Positions 27,115 to 36,859 of a stretch of DNA of 64,000 nucleotides are shown here, piece after piece. The notes under the pieces were generated by a model. The model was not told the DNA's origin and searched no databases. It saw only the letters and a program-made list of their open reading frames with translations. The number at the start of each line of letters is the position of its first letter. Within the stretch, counting starts at the first letter, position 1. The DNA lies in the NCBI GenBank assembly GCA_002709405.1, contig PAQV01000092.1, positions 1 through 64,000 of the forward strand. Reading direction: 5' to 3'. Origin of the DNA: Paracoccaceae bacterium (GTDB lineage: Bacteria; Pseudomonadota; Alphaproteobacteria; Rhodobacterales; Rhodobacteraceae). The translations under genes were made by a program, and so were the position numbers.

Positions 27115-27510
27115 GTGGCCGTGGGCGACGTGACCGGACAGATGCTGATCCTGCTTGTTCTGCTTCAGATCAAGCACATGTTTGCCGATTTCTATCTGCA
27201 GACGCCAAGAATGCTGTCGGGCCGGGAAACCTACCTTCATCGGGGCCGGGCTGAACATGCGGGCGTGCATGCGCTGGGGTCCGTTTTCGTCTTCGTGATC
27301 ATGGGCGCGCCGGTGGGCTTCACCCTGTGGCTGGTCGTGGCCGAATGGATCGTGCATTTCCACATAGACTGGTTCAAGGCCCGCTGGTCCATGCGCAAAC
27401 AGCATTCCCCGGCCGAGGCCGGGTTCTGGCGCGCGGCCGGCACCGACCAGGCCCTGCACCAGTTGACCTACCTGGCCATGGCCTGGGCGTGGTGCCTCTG
27501 CGTCGCCTGA
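27115..27510 (+). CDS. DUF3307 family membrane protein
   Basis: A 131-residue integral membrane protein with three to four hydrophobic segments. The KHMFADFYLQT motif near residue 20 and the HIDWFKARW motif near residue 85 are characteristic of DUF3307, a small family of unknown function. The start is a GTG at 27115; a second in-frame GTG lies two codons later. It is divergent from the cNMP-binding ABC-like gene (160 bp gap) and convergent with the adenylate cyclase gene. Whether it belongs to the cyclic nucleotide neighbourhood functionally is unknown. Confidence 0.8.
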   Translation: MAVGDVTGQMLILLVLLQIKHMFADFYLQTPRMLSGRETYLHRGRAEHAGVHALGSVFVFVIMGAPVGFTLWLVVAEWIVHFHIDWFKARWSMRKQHSPAEAGFWRAAGTDQALHQLTYLAMAWAWCLCVA

Positions 27511-27553
27511 CCGGCGCGCGGGCAGACTTCCCAAATCAGCCGTCTGCGTAGGA

Positions 27554-27570
27554 TGGGTTTTCCAAACCCA
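27554..27570. terminator. small hairpin between convergent genes
   Basis: TGGGTTT (27554-27560) and AAACCCA (27564-27570) form a 7 bp stem with a three-base loop, 43 bp after the DUF3307 stop and 30 bp beyond the end of the cyclase gene on the other strand. No T-run follows on either strand. It could serve both transcripts. Confidence 0.35.
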
Positions 27571-27600
27571 ACTTCCCCTACGGCCCAGACAGAACCCGCC

Positions 27601-29331
27601 CTACACCCGGTCCGGAACAGGCCCACGGACCACAGCATAGGCCGCGACGGGTTCCGCATAGCCCTTCAGCGGGATCGGCGGCATCGCCTGAAACACCACG
27701 TCGCCCAGGTCGGCCCCGGCCTCCCGCGTGGCCTCGTCGACCAGAACCTCGTCGGGCGCGGCCGCGGAACACAGCCGGGCGGCCTTGTTGACCGTCGAAC
27801 CCAGCACCGTGAAATCCATCCGCTCGCGTGCGCCCATGGCCCCCATGACCGCCTCGCCCGAGGCCACGCCGATGCCCACGTGCAGGTCGTAATCGGGATA
27901 GGCCTCCAGCAGCCCCATCATCGCCTCGGCGATCTCGACCGCGCAGGCCGTCGCCCGGCGTTCCATGCCCTCGCCTTCGAACGTGGTCACAAGCGCATCG
28001 CCGATGAACTTGTCCACGTCGCCGCCATGGCGTTCGACGATATCGGTCTGCACGTCGAAATAGGTGTTCAGGGCCTCGATCACCACTTCGGGCGGCACGG
28101 TCTCGGAAAACGCCGTATAGCCCCGGATGTCCGTGAACAGCACCGAGATCCGCCGGCGTTCACCCCCGCGCGACAACCCGCTTTCGTCGGACCGCTGGAT
28201 GGCCGACACGGTGCCCCGCGACACGAATTTCATCAGCTCCAGCCGTTCACGCAGGTCGACGATCATCCGGTTGATCCGCCCGGCCAGCTCGCCGATCTCG
28301 TCGCGCGAGGTCACCCCTTCGACCCGGGCCGAGAAATCCCCCTCGCCCACCTGCCCCACCACACGCCCGATCTTCAGAATCGGCCGGGTCAGCGCCCGGG
28401 CAAAGATCAACGCCCCGAGGCTCGCCAGGGAAAAGCCGACCAGGCCGATGATCAGGATCTGCCGGGTGATGGCATTGACCACGGCATAGGCATTGTCCTC
28501 GGACAGTTCGGTGATCACCGCCCAGGGAAACCAGTCGGGGAAGGCATAGGCCCCCAGCATCGCCCGGCCGTCCGGACGGACATAGGGCAGCAGCGCATCC
28601 GCCCGGGCCGAGGCCACGATCAGCGGCATCGCCGCGGCCACGATCTCGCGGTCCGCCAGAACCTGCGGCACGCCCCCCAGCACCGACCGGCCGGCATGAT
28701 CGACCACCGTGATGTCGCCCCGCTGGGCAAAGGGATGGCGCGCCACCGTTTCCGCCAGCGACGACAGCTCGATCCGGGCGGCCATGGTCACGGTCCGCCC
28801 GGCGATCTTGGTGGTCAGGGGCAGCGCCAGCGTCGCCACCCAGTCGCCCGTGGCCGGCAACCTCTCGATCAAAGGGCGGCCGAACTGGCCGGTGGCCGCG
28901 ATGGCCTGAACCACTTCCGCCGTCGTGGCCAGCAGCTTGACCGGGTCCTCGCCAAGAGCGGTCAGCCGGGCGGCATAAGCCTCGTTGGTGACCAGGATCG
29001 GCAGGTCCGAACCCTGCACGGTCAGCTGCAGCGACATCACGTCGGGCAATTCCTGCAGGCCCAGCGTCAGCAGGGACACCTTCTGCTGCACGCCCAGAGC
29101 ATCGCTGTCGACCCCGTTGCGGATCACCAGCAGGGCCGACATCCAGCGCCCGCGCCAGGTGTTGTCGAAGGCATTCGACAGCTCGTCGGCCACCAGGGTC
29201 AGGTCCTCGTTGGCCGCCGATTTCAACTCGTCCCGGGTCAGGCGCGTCAGGTTCTGGCCCACCAGCGCCAGCGGCGCGATCGCCAGCAGCGTGGCGAAGA
29301 CGAAGAACTTGAGCCTGAGCGGAAAGCGCAT
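27601..29331 (-). CDS. membrane-bound class III adenylate cyclase with periplasmic sensor and HAMP
   Basis: A 576-residue inner-membrane enzyme that should make cAMP from ATP. A first membrane helix (about 8-26) and a second (about 291-311) flank a 260-residue periplasmic dCache-like sensor. A HAMP domain (about 312-365) and a cyclase domain (about 393-565) follow. All catalytic residues are visible: metal-binding D401 (LFTDIRGYTAF) and D445 (DKFIGDALV), adenine-specifying K441 and D506 (MDFTVLG), and transition-state N515 and R519 (VNKAARL). The K/D pair argues for ATP over GTP. Its start is only 6 bp from the stop of the PKD-repeat gene, so the two are co-transcribed and presumably linked in function: the PKD or FecR protein may feed the sensor. 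Confidence 0.92.
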   Translation of the reverse strand: MRFPLRLKFFVFATLLAIAPLALVGQNLTRLTRDELKSAANEDLTLVADELSNAFDNTWRGRWMSALLVIRNGVDSDALGVQQKVSLLTLGLQELPDVMSLQLTVQGSDLPILVTNEAYAARLTALGEDPVKLLATTAEVVQAIAATGQFGRPLIERLPATGDWVATLALPLTTKIAGRTVTMAARIELSSLAETVARHPFAQRGDITVVDHAGRSVLGGVPQVLADREIVAAAMPLIVASARADALLPYVRPDGRAMLGAYAFPDWFPWAVITELSEDNAYAVVNAITRQILIIGLVGFSLASLGALIFARALTRPILKIGRVVGQVGEGDFSARVEGVTSRDEIGELAGRINRMIVDLRERLELMKFVSRGTVSAIQRSDESGLSRGGERRRISVLFTDIRGYTAFSETVPPEVVIEALNTYFDVQTDIVERHGGDVDKFIGDALVTTFEGEGMERRATACAVEIAEAMMGLLEAYPDYDLHVGIGVASGEAVMGAMGARERMDFTVLGSTVNKAARLCSAAAPDEVLVDEATREAGADLGDVVFQAMPPIPLKGYAEPVAAYAVVRGPVPDRV

Positions 29332-29337
29332 CCCGAC

Positions 29338-32300
29338 CTAGTCCCTGGGCGTCGCCGTCACGGTGGCCGTATCCGTCGCCACCCCGCAGGCCAGCCCTGT
29401 CGTGTCCCGCGCCGTGACCTGCACAGTGTAGGTGCCCGGCGCGGCATAGCCGTGGCGCACCACCGCGCCCGAGGCCTCGGCCCCGTCGCCGAAGGCCCAG
29501 CCGATGCGCAGGCCCTGCCCGTCCGGATCGCGCGCGCCCGCCGCATCGAAGCGCAGCACGTCATGGGCCGCGCCCACCGGCACCGTCAGATCCGGCCCCG
29601 CGTCGACCTGCGGCCGGCCATTGACCAGCACCTGCGCCTCGTCCGTGCCCACCGCGCAAGAGGACCCGCTGTCATCCGTCACCGTCAACCGCACGGGCAC
29701 CGGCCCGGCCGCATCAAAGACCCGGCTGACCTGGGGGCCCTCCAGCGTCACACCGTCGGCGAACTCCCAGCGCCAGTTGGTCAGCGCCCCGTCAAGATCG
29801 GCCGACAGCCCGGCATCGAACATCACCTCGTCGCCCGGACAGACCACCCGGTCGGGCCCGGCCAGCGCCGTGGGCGCGCTGTTGACCCGCACGTAGGTCT
29901 CTTCGCTGCGGCGTGCGTTCGCCAGCCCGGTGCCATCGTCCAGCCGGGCCACCACCGGGTATAATCCGGGCTTTGCAAAGGCATGACTCACCGCCCCGCC
30001 CGTGGCCGTGGTGCCATCGCCGAACTCCCAGCTGACCGAGGTCGAGGCATCGGCGATCACCTCCCAGGGCAGGCTTTCACCCGGGCAGATCGCCGGGCGT
30101 AGCGGCAGGGCGGCGACCGGGGCCGGGTTGACCAGCACCGATGTCACCGTGGTCACCACCGAATTGCCCACGTCCGCATCGTCGATCACCACCAGCTGCA
30201 CGTCATAGGCCCCGGGTTCGCTGTAGACATGGGCGGCCTCGACCCCCGTGGCCGACCCGCCATCGCCGAAATCCCAGGCAAAGGCCGTGATCGCCCCGTC
30301 CGGATCCACCGTGGCCGCGGCATCGAAGGTCACCGACTGGCCCACGGCCACCAGTTCCGGCCCCTGGATCACCGGCTGGGGCGCGGCGTTGACGATCACG
30401 TTGCGCAGGGTTTCAATCGTGGCACAGCCCTCGTTGCCCCCAATCAGGTCGGTGCTGAGCGTGATGAGGTATTCCCCGGGCGCATCGAAGACATGGGTAA
30501 AGCTCTCGCCCTCGCCCGACACCCCGTTCGACAGCGACCAGCGATGCGCAATGACCGAGGCCCCGTCCAGCCGGCTGATCCCGGCAGAGAAGGTCGCAGG
30601 CTGGCCGGCGGCCACGCGGTCAAAGCCCTCGATCCGCTGTTCCGGGGCGGCCACGACGCGGATCTGGGCCGTGTCGGTGTCCAGCGGGCTGCAATTGCCC
30701 CGCGCCTCGCCGGTGATGGTCAGGGTGACCGTGTAATCTCCGGGCGTGTCATAGACATAGACGGGTTGTTCGCCGCTGCCGATCCCGCCATCCCCGAAGG
30801 TCCAGGAAAAGGCGTTGACCGCCCCGTCCGCGTCGGTGCTGTTCGACCCGTCGAAGCGCACCGACTGGTTGGTGCAGACCGTCCGGTCGGCCCCGGCATC
30901 GGCCAGCGGGCCTTCGCGCACGAGGGCCGCGATCCGGTCGATGTCGGTGCCATGCTCCGTCCCGGTTTCATTGGAGATCCGCAGGGTCACCGGGTAGATG
31001 CCCGGGACTTCATAGGTCTTGGTCGGGTTCACCAGGTCCGATCCCGACCCGTCCCCGAAGTCCCAGCTGTAGAGCAGCAGCCCGCCGTCCGGATCCCTGC
31101 TGTCAGAGGCGTCGAACAGGATCGGCTCGCCGGAACAGACCGCCCGGTTGCCCCCTGCATCGGCGACCGGCCGGGCATTGATCTGCACCGTGGTCGCATC
31201 GGCGGCGCTGGCATTGGACAGGCCTGTGCCATCGTCCACGCGCAAGGTCACCGGGTAGACGCCCGAGCGGGGGAAGACATGGGTGACCTCACGCCCGTAC
31301 TCCAGGGGCGAGCCGTCCCCGAAATCCCAGGCGTAGATCAGCGCGTCGCCATCCGCGTCCGACGAGCCCGAGGCATCCAGCGTCACGATCAGCCGGTCGG
31401 TGTCGACGGCCGGGCCGGCCTCGGCCACGGGGCGGTGGTTGACGCGGATCGTCAGGTCATCGCTGGCGGTGGCGTTCAGGACCCCGCTGTCGTCGGTGAC
31501 GATCAGCTGGGCGGACCAGACGCCGGGGGTTTCATAGGCCCGCTCGACCCGCATCGCCTCCAGCGGCGTGCCGATATCGTCGAACTCCCAGCGCCAGGCG
31601 GCAATCTGTCCGTCCGGGTCATAGCTTTGCGACCCGTCGAAGGCCACGGTATCGCCCGGGGCCACCAACAGGTCCGGCCCGGACTGGGCCACCGGAGCCG
31701 CATTCACCGTGACCAGGGTTTCGCTTTCGTCAGAGGCCGGGCCTCCGGGGAAGTCGTCGAAGACGACCAGGCGCAGGCGGTAGAGGCCCGGGTCCGGCAG
31801 AGACAGGCTGGTGCGCTGGCCCCGGGCCGAGGCGCCTCCGGGCAGGTCCCAAAGGTAGTCCGCGATCTCGCCATCCGGGTCGACCGAGGCCCGGCCCGAC
31901 ACGACGAATTCCTCCCCGGGCGCGACAAGCTGGGGCGGCCCGGCATCGGCGATGGGGGCGGCATTGACCGTCACGCGCAGGGTGTCGCGATCCTCGTTCA
32001 ACGGCGCCGTGCTGTCGTCGCGCACCACAAGGGCGACCTCGTAGGTCCCGGGGCGGGCGTAGGCATGGCTGACCCGCCGGCCGCTGCCGGTGGTGCCGTC
32101 GCCGAAATTCCACTCCCACGCGGTCACGGACCCGTCGCTGTCGGACGATCCGCCCCCGTCGAACACCACCTCGGACGCGGTGACATACTGGTCCGGCCCG
32201 GCCTCGGCCACGGGTGCCGCGTCGATGACGATCCGGCGTTCGACCGATTGCATGGCCGAGGCGGTGCCGCTGTCGTCGATCACGGTCAGGGTCACGGTGA

Positions 32301-34227
32301 AGGTGCCCGGCTGGGTCCAGGCGTAATCCACCGTCTCGCCCTCGCCCGAGCGGCCATCGCCGAAATCCCATATCCAGGACAGGATCGCCCCGTCGGCATC
32401 GGTTGACCCGCTGGCATCAAGCCGGGCGATCTCGGAGACCGACACCGGGCGGGGCGGGATCTCGAAGGCGGGCACGGGCGGGGCGTTGACGTCGACGGCC
32501 ATGGTGTCGACCGACACGTCATTGGCCACCCCGCTGTCATCGCGCACGGTCAGGGCCACGCGGTACTGGCCCGCCCCGGTATAGGTGTGGGTCACAGTCG
32601 GCCCGGTCAGGATCGTGCCATCGCCCATGTTCCATTCGTAGCTTTGGACATTGCCGTCCACGTCGTAGCTGGCCGCGCCCGACAGGATCACGGGCTTGCC
32701 CACGACGGCGGTCTGGTCGGTGCCCGCTTCGGCCACGGGCGGGAAATTGACGATGACCCGGCGGGTCTCCACCCCGAAATTGCAGGGATGGTTCGACCCG
32801 TCCTCGACCCGCAGCACCGCCCGGTAGAGGCCCGGCCGGTCATAGGCCTTCTGGGCCAGCGGGCCCTCGGCCAGGGTGCCATCGCCGAAGGTCCAGCGAT
32901 AGCGGGTGATCGGGCTGTCCGAGGCCACGGAACCCGTGCCGTCGAAATCCAGCACCTGCCCCGGGGCCACGATGACATCGCGCCCAGGCACCGATACGGG
33001 GGCATTGCGCACGTGCACCGGGATGTCCATCGCAGCCCCGCGGCCGGGGCGCGTGCCCTCTTCGAGGATCTCCAGCCGGGCGGTGTAGCGGCCCGGATCG
33101 GCGTAGCGGTAGGCGATGACCGGGTCGGTCGAGCTGGCCCCGTCGCCGAAATCCCACAGGTAGGACAGCGGCCCGCGCCCTGCAGAGCGCGAGGCGTCAA
33201 AGGCCACCGACCGGCAATCGGCCAGCGGGCTGGCGGCGGCCACGGCGGCCGGGCGCATCGGGTCGGGCGCCTGGATCGGGGGCATCTGCAACGGGATCGG
33301 GCGGCCTTCGCCATCGAACACGGCGATGGTCACGTCGTTGGGGGTCTCGAACCCGTTCAGCAGGGTGACAGCCAGGTCGGTGTCGGTGGTTTCGACCACG
33401 TCCGAGGTCCAGAAGTTCTGGCCCGACACGCGCACTGGCAAATCCTCGAAATCGGTGGTCACGGTGATCGAGCCATTGGCCGCGTCAAAGCTTTGCACCC
33501 TGATCGGCCCGCCTCCCGGGCCGGTAAAGGGCACCAGCGTGGCCGGCTGGCCCTTGGTCCAGCGCACGGTGGGCCGGTAGGAAAACATGTCCAACCCGTC
33601 CGGCGCGCGGTTGCGGTCGCGGGCCAGGCTGACGGCCACCGAAAAGCCGTTGCCATCGTCGCCCCCCGCCCCCTGCACATCGATGCGGAAGTAGGCCCGG
33701 CCGTCGATGACCTCGCCCTGGCCGGCGCGCAGGGCGGTCATGGTCACCCAGCGCCCGTCGGTGGCCCGGTCGTTGCCCCAGAACCGTTCCTCGATCAGCT
33801 CGCCCGGTCCGGTGACCGGGGTGGCGTCGGGCCGGGCCGGCACGCGGGCGCCGTCCTCGACCGGGACCGGCCGGTCGGCCTGCGAAAACGCGCCCGCTCC
33901 GCCGAACAACCGGAACGCCGTCTGCGAATTGCCGGTGCCGCCAAGGGCGAAATCGGAACTGCCGTGGACCTCGGGATCGTAAATCCGCAGGTAGAGCCGG
34001 TCGCGCAACTCGGCCGGGACGGAAAAGAACACCTGTTCACGCAGATCCACGTCGCCCTCGCGCGAGGGCGTCAGCGCGCCATAGACCACCATCAGCCCGG
34101 GTTGGCCCGCCCCCTGCGCCTGCGCCGCGCGCGGCCCCGGCCAGCCGGTCCCGCAGACCAGGCTCAGACCGGCCGCCACCAATACAGAGGCGATCCGGCG
34201 GGCTGTCCGCTTGCGGGCATTGATCAT
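29338..34227 (-). CDS. giant secreted protein with 15 PKD domains
   Basis: A 1629-residue protein. The start at 34227 has GGAGG nine bases upstream and gives a signal peptide (MINARKRTARRIASVL..., cleavage near AQAQ, residues 35-38); upstream in-frame ATGs at 34236 and 34254 are less likely. The N-terminal 330 residues are a beta-rich region of unknown fold. The rest is 15 PKD domains in a row, recognised by motifs such as WDFGDG, WTFGDG, WEFGDG, with weaker copies (YLWDLPGG, WRWEFDD, HRWSLSNG). Each unit is 85-95 residues. There is no anchor or sorting motif at the C-terminus, which ends on the last PKD unit. PKD arrays act as rigid spacers or binding modules for sugars or proteins. It lies between the FecR/LysM gene and the adenylate cyclase gene in one operon. 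Confidence 0.9.
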   Translation of the reverse strand: MINARKRTARRIASVLVAAGLSLVCGTGWPGPRAAQAQGAGQPGLMVVYGALTPSREGDVDLREQVFFSVPAELRDRLYLRIYDPEVHGSSDFALGGTGNSQTAFRLFGGAGAFSQADRPVPVEDGARVPARPDATPVTGPGELIEERFWGNDRATDGRWVTMTALRAGQGEVIDGRAYFRIDVQGAGGDDGNGFSVAVSLARDRNRAPDGLDMFSYRPTVRWTKGQPATLVPFTGPGGGPIRVQSFDAANGSITVTTDFEDLPVRVSGQNFWTSDVVETTDTDLAVTLLNGFETPNDVTIAVFDGEGRPIPLQMPPIQAPDPMRPAAVAAASPLADCRSVAFDASRSAGRGPLSYLWDFGDGASSTDPVIAYRYADPGRYTARLEILEEGTRPGRGAAMDIPVHVRNAPVSVPGRDVIVAPGQVLDFDGTGSVASDSPITRYRWTFGDGTLAEGPLAQKAYDRPGLYRAVLRVEDGSNHPCNFGVETRRVIVNFPPVAEAGTDQTAVVGKPVILSGAASYDVDGNVQSYEWNMGDGTILTGPTVTHTYTGAGQYRVALTVRDDSGVANDVSVDTMAVDVNAPPVPAFEIPPRPVSVSEIARLDASGSTDADGAILSWIWDFGDGRSGEGETVDYAWTQPGTFTVTLTVIDDSGTASAMQSVERRIVIDAAPVAEAGPDQYVTASEVVFDGGGSSDSDGSVTAWEWNFGDGTTGSGRRVSHAYARPGTYEVALVVRDDSTAPLNEDRDTLRVTVNAAPIADAGPPQLVAPGEEFVVSGRASVDPDGEIADYLWDLPGGASARGQRTSLSLPDPGLYRLRLVVFDDFPGGPASDESETLVTVNAAPVAQSGPDLLVAPGDTVAFDGSQSYDPDGQIAAWRWEFDDIGTPLEAMRVERAYETPGVWSAQLIVTDDSGVLNATASDDLTIRVNHRPVAEAGPAVDTDRLIVTLDASGSSDADGDALIYAWDFGDGSPLEYGREVTHVFPRSGVYPVTLRVDDGTGLSNASAADATTVQINARPVADAGGNRAVCSGEPILFDASDSRDPDGGLLLYSWDFGDGSGSDLVNPTKTYEVPGIYPVTLRISNETGTEHGTDIDRIAALVREGPLADAGADRTVCTNQSVRFDGSNSTDADGAVNAFSWTFGDGGIGSGEQPVYVYDTPGDYTVTLTITGEARGNCSPLDTDTAQIRVVAAPEQRIEGFDRVAAGQPATFSAGISRLDGASVIAHRWSLSNGVSGEGESFTHVFDAPGEYLITLSTDLIGGNEGCATIETLRNVIVNAAPQPVIQGPELVAVGQSVTFDAAATVDPDGAITAFAWDFGDGGSATGVEAAHVYSEPGAYDVQLVVIDDADVGNSVVTTVTSVLVNPAPVAALPLRPAICPGESLPWEVIADASTSVSWEFGDGTTATGGAVSHAFAKPGLYPVVARLDDGTGLANARRSEETYVRVNSAPTALAGPDRVVCPGDEVMFDAGLSADLDGALTNWRWEFADGVTLEGPQVSRVFDAAGPVPVRLTVTDDSGSSCAVGTDEAQVLVNGRPQVDAGPDLTVPVGAAHDVLRFDAAGARDPDGQGLRIGWAFGDGAEASGAVVRHGYAAPGTYTVQVTARDTTGLACGVATDTATVTATPRD

Positions 34228-34270
34228 GGTGTCCATCCTCCCTTCCCGGCGCATCCCCCCGCCGGGCGTC

Positions 34271-36685
34271 CTATTCGAATGCCGCGTTGCCGGCGTAATC
34301 CTCGACGATCAGTTCGATCAGCTCCAGCCGGCCCGGTTCGGCCGGCAGGCTGGCCCGGCAGGTGCCGCTTTGCGTGTCACAGCGCAGGAAGCCCTCGCGC
34401 TCTGCCCCGCCGATGGCGATCACATAGGGCGCGGCCTGCACCAACCCGCTGGCGTCTTCGGCCCGCACGACGATCTCGATCGGGCCGTCCGCACCCGAGG
34501 GCCGGGACAGGTCGACCGACAGCACGTCGGGCGGGTCGATGTCGTAGAGCGTCTGAAGTTGCGACACCGTCACGTTGCCCACCGCATCGCTGGCCACCAG
34601 TTCAAAGGCGTTGAGCCCCGGGTCCAGGGGCACAACCAGGTCGAACCGGCCGTCCGACAGGGGCACCGGCGCGCCGTTCAGCTCCAGCCGCGTGGCGTCC
34701 CCCGCCTGGCCCGACAGGGTCACGTCCGGATCCGATGTGGCGCGCGGCGGCGGCAGGTCGAGGTCCAGGGCCGGCGCATCGCGGTCGCTCAGGGCCTGGA
34801 ACTCGAGCGTGCCCTCGGCGATGCCGGAGGGCGACAGGATCTCGATGCGGTAGCGGCGCGCGGCGGCATCGACCGGAACCGAGAACCCGATCTCTCCGCC
34901 CGGGCCCACCTCGGCCCGCAGCACGGCGAGGCCTCTGTCGCTGTCGGACACCACGACCGGAGCCCCGGGCTGCGCTGTCGACATGCCCCGGACCGACAGG
35001 ATGTCGGAGCGGGTCGCCAGCGCCGGGCCGACGCGGGGCATGTCGTCCGACAAGGTGATGGTCACGTTGGCGGCGGGCCGGTAGATCACGGTCTGGCTGC
35101 GCGACGAGGTGTTCCCGGCGGGATCCTCGGCATCGACGGTCAGGCGGTTCGGCCCGGGCTGAAGCGCCACGGTCTCCAGGAAGGACCCGTCCGCGCCAAG
35201 CGGCAGGTCATTGCCGTTCAGGGTGACCCGGGCCCCGGGTTCCGATGCGCCCAGAAGCTCGATGCTGGGGGTGTCCGTGAGGGTGTCGTCGCCCGGGGCA
35301 AGCAGGGTCAGGAACGGCGGCGTGGTGTCGACGCGCACCGAGAACGGCCAGGCGGTGCTCCATTCGCCCGGCAGACCCAGCGCATCCAGGGCCGACACCC
35401 GCCAGTGGTATTCGCCCGGCGGAAGGGCGGCATCAAAGCCGGTGCGGTCCAGCCCCCATTCGGTCACCCGCATTTCGTTGAAGCCCGGGTCAGCGGCCAC
35501 TTCCAGCCAATAGGCCTGGGCGCCCTCGAAGACATCCCAGGCGAAGCCCACGGTCTGGCGGTAAAGCGTGGCGTCCAGGGTCGGGGACACCAGTGACGGC
35601 GCGGTCAACACGCGGGTCCGTTCCGCGCCCTGCCCGGTCAGCACGACGCCCTCGCCTTCGCTTACCATGATGCGGTCGTCCCCGGCCCGGATTTCCAGAT
35701 CGGCCGCGTCGTAGTTGACGAAGCGCGCGCCGGTCTGGTCGTTCTTGATCCAGAAATCGGCCGAATTGGTCGTGGTCTCGATCCCCGGCACGTCGATTTC
35801 GAACTGGGTCTTTTCCGACAGCTGGTTGAGCAAGGCGTAGAAATCGCCCTCGGCCAGGCTGACCTTGGTCACCTCGCCTCCGGTCAGGGGGTCGGACCGC
35901 ATGCGCTGGATCGTGGCGTTGGAATTGGGGTTCAGGCGCAGGCGGCTGAGATCGCGGAAGGTGATCTGCGTGGTCGAGGCCGACAGGGTGCGCAGGCGTT
36001 CGAATTCCACCAGGACGTCGTTCAGCTGGCGGCCCGACCAGGACGGTTCGGCCGGGGCCCGGCCTTCGACCCGGCCCTGCACGTCCGACACGATGGCCTC
36101 GGCCGCCCGGTCCCGCTGCGCGACCGAGATTTCCAGGGCCTCCTGCGCCCGGCTGGTGGCCTGGGCCGAGGACGTGACCGACGCGCGCCAGGCGCCCTCT
36201 TGCCGGTGCGAGACGGCGGTTTCGCGGGTCTGGATGGCCTCGCCTATTTCGACCGGCGCAAAGATCCGCGCGCCTTCGGCGGTGGCCAGCTGGATCGCCT
36301 GAAGCGAGGCCACGAGGGCCTCGTCGGTGGCCAGCACCTGGCCCACGGGCAGTTGCAGCGTGATCCCCGGCACAAGATCGGCCGGCGAGGCAATGCCGTT
36401 GATCTTCAGGACCGTTGGCCAGAGATCGGGATCATGCAGGTACCGTTCGACAATACCGCGCAGCGTGTCGGTGTCGGTGAATTCGACCGTCTCTGGCGGG
36501 GCATCGAGCGTCGCCCCCGTGGCCATGGCATTGGAGCCGGCCACGAGTGCCGTCACGCCTGCGACTATGGCCAGCCATGTGCCGGACGCGCGTCTGAACC
36601 GGCCGCGCCCTGGTCTTGGCCCGGTCTCGCCGATCACCCGTTCGATCCGCGGTGCCATGGGCGAAAAGAGCTCCCGTTCCCTCAT
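34271..36685 (-). CDS. LysM and FecR-domain protein with bacterial Ig-like repeats
   Basis: An 804-residue envelope protein. A cytoplasmic stub of about 35 residues precedes a single membrane helix (about 36-55). A LysM-like module follows (about 68-115, ...YLHDPDLWPTVLKING and LVPGITLQLPVG), then a helical linker and a FecR domain (about 219-355). The remainder is several Ig-like/fibronectin-like units with PAGNTSSRSQ and DAVGNVTVSQ linkers, ending in VEDYAGNAAFE. LysM suggests peptidoglycan contact. FecR domains normally transmit signals to sigma factors, but here no sigma gene is adjacent. It is the first gene of the operon that continues with the PKD protein (43 bp gap) and the adenylate cyclase, which suggests an extracytoplasmic sensing complex. 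Confidence 0.85.
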   Translation of the reverse strand: MRERELFSPMAPRIERVIGETGPRPGRGRFRRASGTWLAIVAGVTALVAGSNAMATGATLDAPPETVEFTDTDTLRGIVERYLHDPDLWPTVLKINGIASPADLVPGITLQLPVGQVLATDEALVASLQAIQLATAEGARIFAPVEIGEAIQTRETAVSHRQEGAWRASVTSSAQATSRAQEALEISVAQRDRAAEAIVSDVQGRVEGRAPAEPSWSGRQLNDVLVEFERLRTLSASTTQITFRDLSRLRLNPNSNATIQRMRSDPLTGGEVTKVSLAEGDFYALLNQLSEKTQFEIDVPGIETTTNSADFWIKNDQTGARFVNYDAADLEIRAGDDRIMVSEGEGVVLTGQGAERTRVLTAPSLVSPTLDATLYRQTVGFAWDVFEGAQAYWLEVAADPGFNEMRVTEWGLDRTGFDAALPPGEYHWRVSALDALGLPGEWSTAWPFSVRVDTTPPFLTLLAPGDDTLTDTPSIELLGASEPGARVTLNGNDLPLGADGSFLETVALQPGPNRLTVDAEDPAGNTSSRSQTVIYRPAANVTITLSDDMPRVGPALATRSDILSVRGMSTAQPGAPVVVSDSDRGLAVLRAEVGPGGEIGFSVPVDAAARRYRIEILSPSGIAEGTLEFQALSDRDAPALDLDLPPPRATSDPDVTLSGQAGDATRLELNGAPVPLSDGRFDLVVPLDPGLNAFELVASDAVGNVTVSQLQTLYDIDPPDVLSVDLSRPSGADGPIEIVVRAEDASGLVQAAPYVIAIGGAEREGFLRCDTQSGTCRASLPAEPGRLELIELIVEDYAGNAAFE

Positions 36686-36859
36686 CCGGTTTCAATGTGT
36701 CGTAGGGTAAAGCCATCACGCAAGACAATTCGAGTCCAACCGGCGACACACAGGGTGAGTTTGGTGCTGGGATGCAATCAATCCGGGAAGATCCGGCGGA
36801 TTGTCCCGGGAACTGCACAGCGAGAAGACAGGGGTTGGCCCGGCAGATGCGCGCCCCGG

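Noticed and set aside
27553-34614. Several long plus-strand frames (for example 27553-29964, 30229-32406, 32587-34614)
   Set aside because: They are antisense shadows of the cyclase and PKD genes, with His/Arg/Pro/Gly-rich sequence and no recognisable motif.
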